Shown here: in pieces, positions 56,224-64,000 of the stretch
Layout: each line of letters opens with the position of its first letter
How positions within the stretch are numbered: the first letter of the stretch is position 1
Assembly: GCA_030145385.1 (NCBI GenBank)
Contig: JAQYVU010000003.1
Coordinates: 88,739 to 152,738 of the forward strand
DNA from: Desulfococcaceae bacterium
Lineage (GTDB): Bacteria > Desulfobacterota > Desulfobacteria > Desulfobacterales > Desulfosalsimonadaceae
Direction of reading: 5' to 3'
Length of the DNA stretch: 64,000 bases
Made by a program: the position numbers and the translations under genes
The notes under the pieces: generated by a model
Told to the model about the DNA's origin: nothing
Database searches by the model: none
Seen by the model: the letters and a program-made list of their open reading frames with translations, nothing else

Positions 56224-59190
56224 TCAGGGGCTGATCATCACGGCCTGAGACTTCCTTCCGTTGATTTTAAGCAGCAGCGGCTTTGCCAGGCGAACATGGC
56301 GCACAAATTCGGTTTCAGATAAAGCCGGAAGTGCATTGATCCATTGCCAGTCAAAAAAATCGTTTGATGTCTTTGACGGCTGGCCGGAAAGCTCATTTAC
56401 CGTGATATAATGAATTCCCTGAGATGTTATATTGTGAAAAAAATGAGATCCTTGTGTGGGATCTGCGTTGATTTTTTCATTTTTCAGTTCAATGATTGCG
56501 CCCACACCGGAAATATGTTGCCATTTCACCGGTATCCCCAGCCATCGATCCGAGGCTCCCCATCTTCCGGGGCCAACCAACAGGTAAGGACGTTTTTCGG
56601 CAAGCAATCCGGCATTGATTTTTTTAATTTCTTCAGCCATACGGACAGTCTTGTCCGGTTTGAAGTCATCCGGTTTGACATAGACGATATCCGCCATTGT
56701 TTCATTAACGCCGTTTCCAAGGGCCTGGGAGGAATGGCAAAAACCAGCCCGAATTTCCTGTTGTGTGATCTCGACCCCGCCTCTGTCATCGTCCGCCACC
56801 ATCGGCCGTATTTGCAGAATATAGAAATCGCTTTTTCGGTTATTGTCAGGATACAGGTTCATGGAAAATTCAATTTCCACGGGGCCGCCCAGTCCCCGGG
56901 AGCCAAGTTCCAGCAAATCGCTCAACAGGCGTGAAATCGGGGGGGTGTCATATTTGAGAACTTGTGCAAACGTCAGCACTTTCGGGCCCGGTGCATACCA
57001 TGTGTCCCTGATACGGTTTTCCCCTGCCACATGTGTGCTGGTAAGCGCTTTTAACGGGAACTCATTTGTTGCATCACTCACGCTTCTTTTTTCCAGGTTT
57101 GAATATTTTCTAAAATTCAGGTCATTATGGTAGCCCTTGATTCTCAATGCATAAAAAGATTGCTGGGTATTTTTCAGCATATCCTCGACAATGGAGAACT
57201 GCGGGATGTTGTTCGGGTATTTGGGGGAAAATCGTAGGCATTTTTCTCCATCCACCACTGTCTTGCCAAATCCCAATGCAATGTGTGCAACGCCTTCATC
57301 GGCCTTCATATGGGAAACCGGGTAGTAATTGTAGGATTGGGCAACTCCGGAGATGGCCGGATAGAAAAAATCGCCATATTGCTCCCCTCCCAGTTCCTGG
57401 ATAATCACCGCCATGGATTCGTTAAACGGGTTGGTGGACGTGTTGATTGAAAAAGCCTTGGCGTCTTCAAAGTATATGGAGGCATAGACCAGCTTAATTG
57501 CATTGCTTAATTGAGAAAGCCGTGTTTCCGGAACCGGATCATTATTGGGAATTTTATAGGTCCTGTAAAGTCCGGCAAAGGGTTGAAAATGGGCATCTTC
57601 CAGCTGGCTGGAAGATCTTACCGCAAGCGGAATAATCACTTGCGCCAGGAAGACTTTAAGCTTTTTTATCAAACACCCGGGCAAGTCCGCTTTTAAAAAT
57701 CCTTCCACCACTGCTTCATTGCTGATGCCCTGGCGTGAGAATTTCTGAAGATCATTTTCTATCACAAATGTTTCAAATACATCTGTTGTGATGACCAGGG
57801 TTTTTGGGATTTTGATAGCAATGTCCGGATATTTATTTTGAATTTGCTCATACTCGTTGAGCAGAACGGACATAAATGCCAGACCCCGGGCCTTTCCGCC
57901 CATGGAGCCATCGCCGATTTTGATAAATTCCCTGATGTTGGAATCAAAATGGTCTTCATCAAATTTTGAAATAATCCCTTTTTGTCGGGCCTTTCTTAAG
58001 TCATGTATGTTGGAAATAATGTATTGTCTGATTGCATCGGCACTGGAAAAGTCTGAACTTGTAATCGCCCGGAACTGCAATCCAAGATCGATTTCAGAAC
58101 GGGCCATCAGCCAGTTGGAAAAATGATTATTGTCTATATGATAAGCAATCGATTCAGCCGGCACTTCAGCAAGTTTTGCTTCAAGCTGAAGAAAGTTGGC
58201 GGCCCGGTCAATTGCCCGGCCATCCGGCATGCGAAAGATAAAGTCTCCGAAACCCAGATGAAACCGGAAAAAATTGCGGGTTTTACTCAAAAGATCCGGT
58301 GAATTTTTATCGATAAATGTTGATGCAATATTTGCGGCTTTTTCCTTGTTTGCGGCATCGGAACTCATCAGCAGAAGTGGTATTTTGGGAATTTCTTTCC
58401 TGATTTGAGACAGAACAGCAATGCCGGCTTCAGCATCCATCCTGTTTTCCCGCGGCAGGCGGGTGTCGGAAATCATACAGAGAAGAGAAGATCGGTATTT
58501 TTGATACATTGTCATTGCTTCTTCATAGCTTCTGGCCAGAAGAATTTTAGGCCGTTTTCGAATGGTAATCAGTTTTTGAGTATCGTTTAGCCCGATTTTA
58601 AGCAAAGCCTGTGTCTGGGTGACGACTTCCTTGTAAATCATCGGTAAAAAAATTGAATAGTATTCCGGGGAATCTTCCACAAGGATCAGCACCCTGACGT
58701 TGGCCAGCTGTGTATCCAGTTCAACATTCAAGTGGTCTTCAGCGTTTTTAACCAGGGCCAGCAGGAGATCGGAATTTCCTGACCAGATAAAAATATTGTC
58801 AATGCAGTTGTCATTTTTGCTTTCCGGAAAAGGATAAATTCCCCTCAGGGTGGGAGACAACAGGATGACCGGCAGGCTTTGGCGGATGTTTTTTATTTCC
58901 CGGGCTAAAGAGAATACATCCATTTTCTCCGGATGCGGTACAATCAGCACCATATCAAAGTCTTTTTCATGCAACAGTGCCAGTGCTTCTTCTGCGGAAG
59001 ATACACCCGTGATTTTGGGGGGGCGGCAGAGATTCAGTCCTTTGTATTCATTGATTATTTTTGAAGTAAGGCTGCCGTCGCCTTCCATGTTGAAAATATT
59101 ATAAACACTGGAAATCAGTAGAATTTCGCGGATTTCAAAAGCCATCAGCTTTCGAAAAATTTCTGATTTTGCATGAAATTCACTTACCAA
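56224..59190 (-). CDS. Receiver-like/PPDK-N multidomain protein
   Basis: A 988-residue protein. Two receiver-like regions precede the catalytic-type domain: one near 60-155, and one near 165-310 with VLILVEDSPEYY, ISDTRLPR and LLLMSSDAA. The PEP synthase/PPDK ATP-grasp-like N-terminal domain follows from about 430 (KIPKTLVITTDVFETFV, then IPLAVRSSSQLEDA and YILQIRPM). The swivelling phosphohistidine and PEP-binding domains of PEP synthase are absent, so it cannot carry the full reaction alone. Starts with TTG 59190, backed by AAGGAGA seven bases upstream. Two dyad operators lie upstream. A regulatory or partner role in PEP/pyruvate metabolism is inferred. Confidence 0.75.
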   Translation of the reverse strand: MVSEFHAKSEIFRKLMAFEIREILLISSVYNIFNMEGDGSLTSKIINEYKGLNLCRPPKITGVSSAEEALALLHEKDFDMVLIVPHPEKMDVFSLAREIKNIRQSLPVILLSPTLRGIYPFPESKNDNCIDNIFIWSGNSDLLLALVKNAEDHLNVELDTQLANVRVLILVEDSPEYYSIFLPMIYKEVVTQTQALLKIGLNDTQKLITIRKRPKILLARSYEEAMTMYQKYRSSLLCMISDTRLPRENRMDAEAGIAVLSQIRKEIPKIPLLLMSSDAANKEKAANIASTFIDKNSPDLLSKTRNFFRFHLGFGDFIFRMPDGRAIDRAANFLQLEAKLAEVPAESIAYHIDNNHFSNWLMARSEIDLGLQFRAITSSDFSSADAIRQYIISNIHDLRKARQKGIISKFDEDHFDSNIREFIKIGDGSMGGKARGLAFMSVLLNEYEQIQNKYPDIAIKIPKTLVITTDVFETFVIENDLQKFSRQGISNEAVVEGFLKADLPGCLIKKLKVFLAQVIIPLAVRSSSQLEDAHFQPFAGLYRTYKIPNNDPVPETRLSQLSNAIKLVYASIYFEDAKAFSINTSTNPFNESMAVIIQELGGEQYGDFFYPAISGVAQSYNYYPVSHMKADEGVAHIALGFGKTVVDGEKCLRFSPKYPNNIPQFSIVEDMLKNTQQSFYALRIKGYHNDLNFRKYSNLEKRSVSDATNEFPLKALTSTHVAGENRIRDTWYAPGPKVLTFAQVLKYDTPPISRLLSDLLELGSRGLGGPVEIEFSMNLYPDNNRKSDFYILQIRPMVADDDRGGVEITQQEIRAGFCHSSQALGNGVNETMADIVYVKPDDFKPDKTVRMAEEIKKINAGLLAEKRPYLLVGPGRWGASDRWLGIPVKWQHISGVGAIIELKNEKINADPTQGSHFFHNITSQGIHYITVNELSGQPSKTSNDFFDWQWINALPALSETEFVRHVRLAKPLLLKINGRKSQAVMISP

Positions 59191-59242
59191 TTGATCGTCT
59201 CCTTAAAATAATATCCTATAAAAAACCGCGATAAAATTACGA

Positions 59243-59267
59243 TATTAATGCGCTATAATTTTACACA
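59243..59267. promoter_or_regulatory. Dyad operator TGCGC-N9-ACACA, site 2
   Basis: TGCGC (59249-59253), nine AT-rich bases, then ACACA (59263-59267), a one-mismatch version of site 1 in each half. It is about 55 bp upstream of the PPDK-N gene start, a fitting promoter position on the minus strand. Confidence 0.5.
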
Positions 59268-59326
59268 GTGTTGTCTGGCATTAATATTTGAATTTCAGAG
59301 TTTAGGCAACGCGACAAAATCATAAT

Positions 59327-59355
59327 AATAATGCGTATAAAAAATACGCATTATT
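59327..59355. promoter_or_regulatory. Perfect dyad operator TGCGT-N9-ACGCA, site 3
   Basis: AATAATGCGTAT (59327-59338) and ATACGCATTATT (59344-59355) are exact inverse complements, with a 5-base A spacer. The core halves TGCGT and ACGCA are nine bases apart as in site 1. It is about 140 bp upstream of the PPDK-N gene and about 200 bp downstream of the second LuxR-type gene. Confidence 0.65.
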
Positions 59356-59561
59356 GGTGTGAGCAAGGGGAGGTCGGCAGTTTTCGTCCGGACTCAAAGG
59401 CAAGGGGATTCAATAAATTGAGTAGAAATCGCGAAGGATTTGGGTTTATATTGGCGTATTCAGCAAATGGCGCAACTTGGAAGATGGACCCAAAGACAAG
59501 TAAATTCGTTCAGGTTATTTAATTGCATTCCGAATCTATTATCGTCAGGATGCCCGGGTTT

Positions 59562-60527
59562 TTATAAGGATGAGAGGTAGGTCGTCAGGTTCACTTTTTG
59601 GTTTACCAGTCCGAGTTTCCGTCGAATATAATTTCGGTAGGTTTCGACACTTCGATAGGTAATATTTAATAAGCCGGCGATCTCCTTGGACGAGAGCCCG
59701 CTTCGGATCATATTGCAGATTTCAACTTCCCGGGGAGTCAGTTTGGGTATTTTGTTTGAAATTTCATTTCCAAAAGTATTTGTCAAAGTTTTAAGATTGT
59801 CTTCCAATAAAAGGAGGTATTCTTTATCAAGACCAGAACTTTTGTTTTTCATTTTTTTTAATAAGGGCAGGAGCAGCTGATCAACGTTTGACAGCATCCG
59901 GATTTCCAGATTCTTTTTTTCCGTTATCACCTGATTCATGATTTCTCTGAGTGCAACATTTTTTTCTTCCAGCAAAATATTTTGATGTTTTAGTTTCCTT
60001 TCACTTTCCTGCAGCGCTTTTTCCGCCTGTTTTTGTTCTGTTGTCCGACCGACTCCCTCGGCAATGGCATTGAGAAGAGACCGTTCTTCCTGCAAAAACG
60101 GACCTTCATGGTTTTTAGGCCTTTTTTCAAGGTAACAGACGATCAGAGCGCCGGTTGTTTTTCCATATACAACAATTTCGGCAGTTTGTTGCCACCGGGT
60201 TTTTTTATAATTTTTGGTTTTAAATTCTTTGCCGGCGATTGAGATCCGGGCACAGGTAATTTCCGGGTATTGCCAGGAATAAGGGATAATGTTAACAATT
60301 CCCTGATAGATATCCTCCAGAAAACCCCGGTTTTTTTCAACAAGTTTTGATATGCCGTATAGGCAGTTGATTTCCTTGATTCTTTCTTTTAATTCATGGG
60401 CCTGTTTGACAAGTGATGCTTCCATCCGGTGGTGCTCAATTTCCAATGCTTCCAGTTCCGCATTTCGCTTGTGCAGAGAAGACAGTTCCTCTATCAGTTT
60501 TGTGTTTGTTTGCGCATTGTTTTTCAT
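59562..60527 (-). CDS. GAF/LuxR-type transcriptional regulator, copy 2
   Basis: A 321-residue paralogue of the regulator at 53652-54617, same length, same order: coiled coil, GAF-like (NIIPYSWQYPEITCARISIA), coiled coil, LuxR HTH (LTPREVEICNMIRSGLSSKEIA). Sequence conservation is highest in the HTH and the SWQYPEITCAR patch. It precedes the PPDK-N gene. The twin arrangement regulator-dyad-target suggests both copies bind the same operator. Confidence 0.85.
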   Translation of the reverse strand: MKNNAQTNTKLIEELSSLHKRNAELEALEIEHHRMEASLVKQAHELKERIKEINCLYGISKLVEKNRGFLEDIYQGIVNIIPYSWQYPEITCARISIAGKEFKTKNYKKTRWQQTAEIVVYGKTTGALIVCYLEKRPKNHEGPFLQEERSLLNAIAEGVGRTTEQKQAEKALQESERKLKHQNILLEEKNVALREIMNQVITEKKNLEIRMLSNVDQLLLPLLKKMKNKSSGLDKEYLLLLEDNLKTLTNTFGNEISNKIPKLTPREVEICNMIRSGLSSKEIAGLLNITYRSVETYRNYIRRKLGLVNQKVNLTTYLSSL

Positions 60528-60921
60528 ACCGGTATTTTGATTCCACTTATTATTTTTTACTTAATTAGATTCTGTAATCGTATTTATCTATATCCTATTT
60601 TCTATGCATAAAAAATAGAAATTGCTGTTTCATCACGGCAATTTTGGGCGGGGCGGTGCCGGTGCATTGATATGATGGGAGACAGCGGCCTGGAGCTGCA
60701 ATGCAGTTTAATCAAAATTTTGTCGAAATTGATTTTTTCCGGACAGGTGTTGGAATCTGTTAACCTGGTATCTGACAGGGATAAACCCCGCCACTACGGC
60801 ATTTATATTACAACGCCATGCAGAGGGCTTTACGCACTCCCGGCGTATCATTGCCCGGAACTATTGGGGAGTTACTGCGTTTGCTTTTGTAAAAAAAACA
60901 AACAAGAAAGAGTTTTATCAA
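60528..60921. other. Gene-free region between regulator copy 2 and the c-di-GMP-controlled gene
   Basis: A 394-bp stretch. An 87-residue plus-strand frame (60672-60935) overlaps the 3' end of the minus gene, has no ribosome site and no recognisable sequence. The promoter of regulator copy 2 should be near 60530-60660; no clear elements were identified. Confidence 0.4.
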
Positions 60922-62040
60922 TCAATTTGCGTTAATTTCCCTGGTGGATATTTTCTGCTGACCAGAAGCGTATTCAACAAGGGCGGTTTTAACAACAGAC
61001 GGGTCCTTTGAATACATGCCAATGGCTTTTTCGATACCCATCTGTTCAACCAGTTGAATTCCCTGGCCGAGATAACAGTATTTTTCGTATTTTTTCTTGG
61101 TTTCAATGTCCTGGCGGATCGTGGATAATGAGACGTCCCCGGTATACTGTTCCAGAAAGGAAGGGACAATGGCCCGGACCAGACCGCCGACAATGGCTTC
61201 TTCCACTGCCAGCCAGTTGTTCGCGATCATCTGAATATTATCATTGTTTAATTCGCTATGTTGCTGAAGATCTTTCAATATGGCTCTTTCCGTGTATTCT
61301 CTGAGCAAAATATGCAGGGTCTCTTCAGCCGGGACCATTAACGCGGTATATGGATTTCTTGCGTTGTTTTGCCAGATGGTGAACGTGTCTCTGACAAATT
61401 CAAAAGTCCCGTCGCTTTTCGGATAAATATTTGTGGTAAAAGATCCGACCTGACCCACAAAGTCTGTTCCCCGAAGCTGCATGACTGACGTTTTGTCGCT
61501 TTTATCAGAAGAAAAAATGTATTTGGTTACGGATTCTTTTGCCAGGTTATGAATCAAAAAAGCGGTGACCCCGTCAGAGGGGATTTCCGGCTTTTCTTCA
61601 TGCAGGCTCACTATCATTTTATAAGGATTTTCAAGGTTTGTCTGTTCCAAAATGTGGTGAACCAGTTCTTTGCAGTAGCTTTCATACAGTTTTTCATATT
61701 GATCCCGTTTTTCAGGGACAAAGAGAAACCGCTGTTTCTGTTCTTCCAGTTTCCATTTAATTTGATCGTCGTTAAGGTCTTTTTTGATTTTACCGATTAG
61801 TTCAGGGTTATTTTTAAAATATGTCAGGTTTGCCCGGTGATTTTGCATATCAAAATCAGAATGAAATTCGGCAAAAGGATATAATGGGCCTTCCATGCTG
61901 TGTTCGCTGATGTAACGGAACAATTGAACATAATCTTCTTCTGCATCCGGAGAGCTGGCATGAGCCGCTAAGCCGGACAAAAGGATAAACGTATATATGA
62001 TAAAAAGGGATGCGGGAAAATTTTTTTTCAGTTGGTGCAT
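60922..62040 (-). CDS. Secreted protein of unknown function under c-di-GMP riboswitch control
   Basis: A 372-residue exported protein. Signal peptide ends near residue 28 (LAAHA-SSPD). The rest is mainly helical and charged. A conserved-looking stretch AEETLHILLREYTERA, followed some 30 residues later by VEEAIVGGLVRAIV, has spaced Glu and His residues that could bind metal but is not a known protease motif. I do not recognise the family. GAAGGA lies before the ATG. The 5' leader holds a c-di-GMP-I aptamer and terminator, so expression should follow c-di-GMP and hence the surface/biofilm lifestyle. Confidence 0.75.
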   Translation of the reverse strand: MHQLKKNFPASLFIIYTFILLSGLAAHASSPDAEEDYVQLFRYISEHSMEGPLYPFAEFHSDFDMQNHRANLTYFKNNPELIGKIKKDLNDDQIKWKLEEQKQRFLFVPEKRDQYEKLYESYCKELVHHILEQTNLENPYKMIVSLHEEKPEIPSDGVTAFLIHNLAKESVTKYIFSSDKSDKTSVMQLRGTDFVGQVGSFTTNIYPKSDGTFEFVRDTFTIWQNNARNPYTALMVPAEETLHILLREYTERAILKDLQQHSELNNDNIQMIANNWLAVEEAIVGGLVRAIVPSFLEQYTGDVSLSTIRQDIETKKKYEKYCYLGQGIQLVEQMGIEKAIGMYSKDPSVVKTALVEYASGQQKISTREINAN

Positions 62041-62174
62041 TACAAAATCCTTCTTTACTCAACACAGAAACCGTATTAAGTCGTTTGGCTATAAATTCAG
62101 TATGATATTTCAAATTCATTTCAAAATAACCGCCACTGGCAAATATATAGCAGTTTTTAATTTGGTGCTATATT

Positions 62175-62232
62175 TAAAAAAACCTCCTGAAGAGTTGTTT
62201 CAAGCCGTGTACGAAACAACACTCAAGGAGGT
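62175..62232 (-). terminator. Riboswitch expression-platform terminator
   Basis: On the minus strand CCTCCTTGAGTGTTGTTTC pairs with GAAACAACTCTTCAGGAGG (19-base arms, three mismatches, 11-base loop), followed directly by a T-run (62175-62182). It begins immediately after the aptamer P1 strand and lies about 135 nt ahead of the ATG at 62040. Confidence 0.8.
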
Positions 62233-62329
62233 ATTGATTCCGACCGGCAGGCCCGCCGCCCTCCTTTAAAAACTGATGGGGCCGGTACCTTTGCGTGCCA
62301 CCTTTTCAGGTGCTTTGCCTTTATCAAGC
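62233..62329 (-). ncRNA. Cyclic-di-GMP-I (GEMM) riboswitch aptamer
   Basis: Read on the minus strand, GGCAAAGCACCTGAAAAGGT then GGCACGCAAAGGTACCGGCC match the GEMM-I core (GGCAAAxCC..GAAAGG..GGxACGCAAAGCC..CCGGCC), including the GNRA tetraloop stem. The 3' part GGCGGCGGGCCTGCCGGTCGG fits the second stem. P1 closes between CTTGAT (62323-62328) and ATCAA (62234-62238). It sits in the leader of the secreted protein gene at 60922. Confidence 0.85.
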
Positions 62330-62340
62330 GGTTTGGTTAT

Positions 62341-63060
62341 TTACTTGTCTGTTATTCAGACAAAATAATTTTGATTATATTTTTCAAATATATATAATAA
62401 ATTGCCCTTTGGTTAATAAACTTGTGTTCGTGATTTGAGATATTTAAAGGCAAGTCTCATGCCATCTTTGCGTTTATCTGCGTGGCAAAAAGAGACATAA
62501 CAATTCACATTAATATAAAATAAGACAATTATGGCGAATTACACTTTAAATAGGTTATTTTTGTTTCACTCCGGCAAAACAAGTTGAAAAATAAATATAT
62601 TTAATGTGTTAAAAATAAATTATAATTTTATTGTGAAGCGAATTTTACAATTATAAATTCGGCACAACGATCAGGCGCCACCTGGTTTTTGTATTGTCTT
62701 GTGCAACAAGTGTATACTGAAGTATATCTTTCTCCGAGTTGATTGCATAAAACCTTTGAAATAAAAATTAACCTGCATATCTGCTTTAGTTAAGTTGGGT
62801 TTAATAACTATCTAAAATCATAGATAATGCTTAAGATTTAACAAAAACCGTAATATTTACTCAAAGTCTTAACTTTTAAACCACTTTTCAAATCTTAACT
62901 TGAGCGATGATTCGGTTAAATTCTTAATCGTAATCTTTCTCTTAATCATAATCTTTTGGGCGAAAGTCTTTCATCAAAAGACGGATTAAGATTATGATAA
63001 TGATTAGGATTATGAAAATTGAGTATTGGTATCATCAATTTAGTGGACCATGCCCTTTGG
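62341..63060. other. Gene-free AT-rich region
   Basis: About 0.7 kb without a supported gene. From about 62930 to 63016 it contains a block of the units TAATCATAATC and, inverted, GATTATGATAATGATTAGGA, so the two halves can pair around the region 62956-62995. An orphan terminator follows at 63071. Confidence 0.45.
62930..63016. repeat. Inverted, internally repeated AATC/GATT block
   Basis: The left half is CTTAATCGTAATCTTTCTCTTAATCATAATC (read in two parts around 62935-62953), the right half ATTAAGATTATGATAATG and TTAGGATTATG around 62990-63014. The halves are approximate inverse complements with an AATCxTAATC micro-period. Function unknown; it may be a degenerate palindromic repeat. Confidence 0.45.
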
Positions 63061-63070
63061 GCTTAACCCA

Positions 63071-63100
63071 ATGCCTGGCCCTTTGGGTCAGGCATTTTTA
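63071..63100 (+). terminator. Orphan intrinsic terminator
   Basis: ATGCCTG-G-CCC-TTT-GGG-T-CAGGCAT (63071-63095), followed by TTTTTACTTTTTT. It faces plus-strand transcription, yet no plus-strand gene lies upstream within the gene-free region, which points to an unannotated small RNA. Confidence 0.7.
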
Positions 63101-63189
63101 CTTTTTTGGCGGGGAATGTCAGGAAGGAAGACGAATATTGATAATTAGTTAATAAAAAACAAATAGTTAGAAAGTCTTTGATTTGGCGC

Positions 63190-63217
63190 AAAAAAAGGGA
63201 GGTATAAAATACCTCCC
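63190..63217 (-). terminator. Intrinsic terminator after the small exported protein
   Basis: Minus-strand GGGAGGTA/TACCTCCC arms (8 bp, 5-base loop) followed by seven T. It is about 55 bp beyond the stop of the gene at 63274. Confidence 0.8.
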
Positions 63218-63273
63218 TGGATCTCAGATTTTAGAATTATTTTTTACAAAATTCAGGCTATTTTTATGCCCGG

Positions 63274-63591
63274 TTAATATTGACTTTCCGGCATTTTTTC
63301 CTTGATCATGTAATCCTGCACTTCAATATGTTGCTTGCCCCCTTCTTCCATAACGGTACCCATCACCTGGATCCGTTGGCCGGCCAGTTGTTTGACTTCA
63401 TCACCGATTTCTCCGGCAAGCTCAAACTGCTGCCCTTCATCGGTGATCAGCAGGCCATCATTGCTTATTTCACCCGTAAGGGAGATGGACTCGCCTTTGA
63501 CTTCTTCTTCTGCCGCCATTGCCTGAAACGATAAGGTGACGACAAACAGTGTTGCCAGGATAACTGTAAAGATTGCGGTTTTGTTTTTCAT
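63274..63591 (-). CDS. Small exported OB-like protein
   Basis: About 105 residues from ATG 63591, which has GGGGGC nearby; an upstream in-frame start at 63630 is less likely. The signal peptide ends near FQAMA-AEEE. The mature part (SLTGEISNDGLLITDEGQQ, LAGQRIQVMGTVMEEGGKQH) has the strand pattern of DUF5818/BOF-type small OB-fold exported proteins. Likely periplasmic; function unknown. Followed by a strong terminator. Confidence 0.65.
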   Translation of the reverse strand: MKNKTAIFTVILATLFVVTLSFQAMAAEEEVKGESISLTGEISNDGLLITDEGQQFELAGEIGDEVKQLAGQRIQVMGTVMEEGGKQHIEVQDYMIKEKMPESQY

Positions 63592-63844
63592 GATGGTGCC
63601 CCCGTTTTTAAAATTAAATGCATTCTCCAAATCTGGGATCTGTACATTGAAAATGCACCGGGTGTGCCAAAATCATATAAATTCGAATGGTATGAATAAT
63701 CAGGTGCTTAGTTGGATATAAAAACAGCTGCCTGTAAGTTTGTGAATGGTTTTTCCTGCACTGAAAATTGAATCGAACAAGAGATTTCCATGAAATTTGT
63801 GCGGTTATGGTGTATGAAAAACCCTGCAATGGGAGATATCTATC

Positions 63845-64000
63845 TTATTTATTTGTATTTTTAAAATCTGTTACCTTGAGACTGTGTTTTTTTAGCAGAT
63901 CATAAAAGTCCGCCCGGTACTTTCCGGCCAGATCCGCCGCTTTGCTGACATTGCCTTTAGACAATATCAATGTTTTGATCAGGTATTCTTTTTCAAAGGC
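63845..64000 (-). CDS. C-terminus of an NtrC-type regulator (partial)
   Basis: The last 51 residues of a gene that starts beyond the window. FEKEYLIKTLILSKGNVSKA and ADLAGKYRADFYDLLKKHSL form a Fis-type helix-turn-helix, the C-terminal DNA-binding domain of sigma-54-dependent response regulators. The ATPase and receiver parts are outside. Its operator is not visible here. Confidence 0.75.
   Translation of the reverse strand, partial: AFEKEYLIKTLILSKGNVSKAADLAGKYRADFYDLLKKHSLKVTDFKNTNK

Larger units (their letters stand above)
59191..59561. other. Regulatory gap upstream of the PPDK-N protein
   Basis: A 371-bp stretch between the PPDK-N-protein start and the second LuxR-type gene. It carries two dyad operators (sites 2 and 3). 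A plus-strand frame at 59331-59522 starts inside site 3 and has no ribosome site or recognisable product, so I do not call it a gene. Confidence 0.5.

Noticed and set aside
56224..59190. Complete PEP synthase
   Set aside because: Only the ATP/pyruvate-binding N-terminal domain is visible; the phosphohistidine and PEP-binding domains are absent.
59331..59522. 63-residue plus-strand gene
   Set aside because: Begins inside the perfect dyad operator, has no ribosome site and no recognisable product.
60672..60935. 87-residue plus-strand gene
   Set aside because: Overlaps the 3' end of the gene at 60922, no ribosome site, composition not protein-like.

Overview
The window looks like a chromosomal segment of a free-living anaerobic deltaproteobacterium (Desulfobacterota, most like the Desulfobacteraceae). 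This is inferred from gene content rather than from a marker gene: two acyl-CoA dehydrogenases, a Fur-FeoA/FeoA/FeoB iron uptake operon, a GAF/HD-GYP c-di-GMP phosphodiesterase beside a c-di-GMP-I riboswitch, MinCDE, very large secreted multi-domain proteins, and palindromic dispersed repeats. I see no phage, transposase, rRNA, tRNA or CRISPR array.

Layout. 0.4-14.0 kb: two large secreted proteins, a duplicated choice-of-anchor-U-like protein and a ~3500-residue protein made of SdrD-B-like repeats, a GEVED domain, a dockerin-like segment and a C-terminal gingipain-type (C25) protease. 14.0-17.0 kb: a tightly packed peptide-modification cluster (PqqD-like chaperone, radical SAM/SPASM enzyme, 64-residue three-Cys putative RiPP precursor, HPr-kinase-like P-loop protein, His-type S26 signal peptidase). 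It starts only 25 bp after the C25 protease gene, and this is the best candidate for an undescribed system. 17.2-20.4 kb: ferrous iron operon led by a Fur-FeoA fusion. 20.5-25.7 kb: ClpB and two HD-domain proteins. 26.0-33.9 kb: exported TPR/barrel protein, FecR-domain protein and a 1725-residue beta-helix surface protein. 34-43 kb: housekeeping genes (TrmL, pyruvate-kinase-C-like protein, amidohydrolase, HD protein, MinE-MinD-MinC, UbiB-type kinase, acyl-CoA dehydrogenase). 43-50 kb: ferritin-like protein, exported protein, Na+-coupled NSS transporter with a 33-residue partner peptide absent from ordinary ORF calls, NAD kinase, second acyl-CoA dehydrogenase. 49.4-52.2 kb: sulfotransferase and B12-type radical SAM pair.

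52.3-60.5 kb is a signalling and central-metabolism block, all on the minus strand: two paralogous 321-residue GAF/LuxR regulators, each followed by promoters carrying a shared TGCGY-N9-ACRCA dyad and then by a target unit (unknown protein plus GAF-ANTAR protein in one case; receiver-like/PPDK-N protein in the other), with NADP-type glutamate dehydrogenase between them. 60.9-62.3 kb: a secreted protein of unknown function under a c-di-GMP-I riboswitch with an overt transcription terminator. 62.3-64.0 kb: a largely gene-free stretch with an orphan terminator and an inverted-repeat block, a small exported OB-like protein, and the Fis-type C-terminus of a gene that runs off the window.

All homology calls come from reading motifs in the sequence; no search was run.
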